From NCBI GenBank assembly GCA_945829445.1, contig CALZUY010000110.1, positions 1 through 6,505 on the forward strand: a stretch of DNA of 6,505 nt, in the 5' to 3' direction. This document shows, piece by piece, positions 6,105 to 6,505 of this stretch; within the stretch, counting starts at the first letter, position 1; every line of letters begins with the position of its first letter. The notes under the pieces are model-generated. The model searched no databases. It saw nothing but the letters and a program-made list of their open reading frames with translations, and had not been told where the DNA came from. Both the position numbers and the translations under genes were made by a program. This DNA comes from Butyricicoccus_A sp945486175. GTDB taxonomy: Bacteria; Bacillota; Clostridia; Oscillospirales; Butyricicoccaceae.

Positions 6105-6505
6105 ATGAAAAACACACTTGGTATTATCATTGGTTTTGATAACAACAACGATCTGCGTGAGCTGAGCGAGCACCGCCCGGTTGCATCGGTTCCGTTCGGC
6201 GGCCGCTATCGTGTCGTAGATTTTATGCTTTCCAATTTCGTCAATTCCGGCTGCTACAATGTCGGCGTTGTCATGAGAGATAAGTATCAGTCCCTGATGG
6301 ACCATCTGGGGTCCGGCAAGGACTGGGATCTGTCCCGCAAGCGCGGCGGCATGATGCTGTTCCCGCCGAATGCATTCGCACCGAAGTCTTCCCCGCTGGT
6401 AACCGAGAACTATCACACCTCCCTGGAGGCACTCGGCTCCATCAGCGACATGCTCCAGAAGAGCAAGTGCGAGTATGTTGTCATCTCGAATGCGGACATC
6501 GTTGC
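6105..6505 (+). CDS. glgD: GlgD, non-catalytic or regulatory ADP-glucose pyrophosphorylase subunit, 3' end outside the window
   Basis: 133 complete codons are visible. The start has AGGTGGAG (6093-6100) four bases before ATG 6105, and the ribosome binding site overlaps the last base of the glgC stop codon. The sequence is homologous to GlgC (VPFGGRYRVVDFMLSNFVNSG matched over its length in two parts: VPFGGRYRVVDF and LSNFVNSG). The GGRGSRL nucleotide-binding loop is replaced by GFDNNNDLRELSEHRP, the hallmark of GlgD. An Asp (ISNAD) does remain at the position of the GlgC metal Asp. In Firmicutes studied so far GlgD has little activity alone and raises or tunes the activity of GlgC in a heterotetramer. 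The beta-helix domain expected at the C-terminus lies beyond the window. Codon use matches glgC. Confidence 0.93.
   Translation, partial: MKNTLGIIIGFDNNNDLRELSEHRPVASVPFGGRYRVVDFMLSNFVNSGCYNVGVVMRDKYQSLMDHLGSGKDWDLSRKRGGMMLFPPNAFAPKSSPLVTENYHTSLEALGSISDMLQKSKCEYVVISNADIV

Noticed and set aside
4858..6117. Long open frame on the - strand (419 codons) opposite glgC
   Set aside because: glgC is unmistakable on the + strand and its codon bias creates the open antisense frame; the translation resembles no known protein.

Overview
The window looks like chromosomal DNA from a moderately GC-rich Firmicute of the class Clostridia, probably an Oscillospiraceae/Butyricicoccus-type gut anaerobe. The evidence is purine-rich Shine-Dalgarno sites before most genes, a Clostridia-style GlgC protein, and separate glgC and glgD genes, an arrangement found in Firmicutes. 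The organism assignment is inference. All genes lie on the + strand.

Left part (1-1266): the AT-richer 3' part of a gene for a probable secreted protein with a Gly/Ala-rich hydrophobic core is followed 13 bases later by a gene for a two-helix membrane protein with an outside domain. A strong intrinsic terminator closes the unit. Neither protein is recognised. The layout would suit an exported effector (bacteriocin-like?) with a membrane partner, but this is not proven.

Middle (1267-2686): a candidate promoter, a GC-rich hairpin and a possible 17-codon leader ORF precede cinA, which encodes an intact two-domain CinA protein (COG1058 domain plus PncC-type NMN deamidase).

Right part (2714-6505): a good sigma-A-type promoter and a leader of about 110 nt with two perfect hairpins precede a full-length glycogen branching enzyme homologue. 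This homologue lacks the GH13 nucleophile (Asp to Ser), the general acid/base (Glu to Ser) and the region I His (to Gly), yet the fold and the rest of the sequence are well kept. It therefore looks like a maintained pseudoenzyme rather than an active GlgB. After a short terminator-like hairpin and a repeat-rich leader come glgC (intact ADP-glucose pyrophosphorylase with both metal-binding Asp residues) and the start of glgD, which runs off the window. GlgD is itself a GlgC-like protein that has lost the nucleotide-binding loop. The glycogen locus thus pairs a working ADP-glucose synthase with two degenerate paralogues. The inactive-looking GlgB relative is the main discovery candidate here.

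No tRNA, rRNA, CRISPR array, insertion sequence or phage gene was seen. No gene-free stretch exceeds 300 bases.
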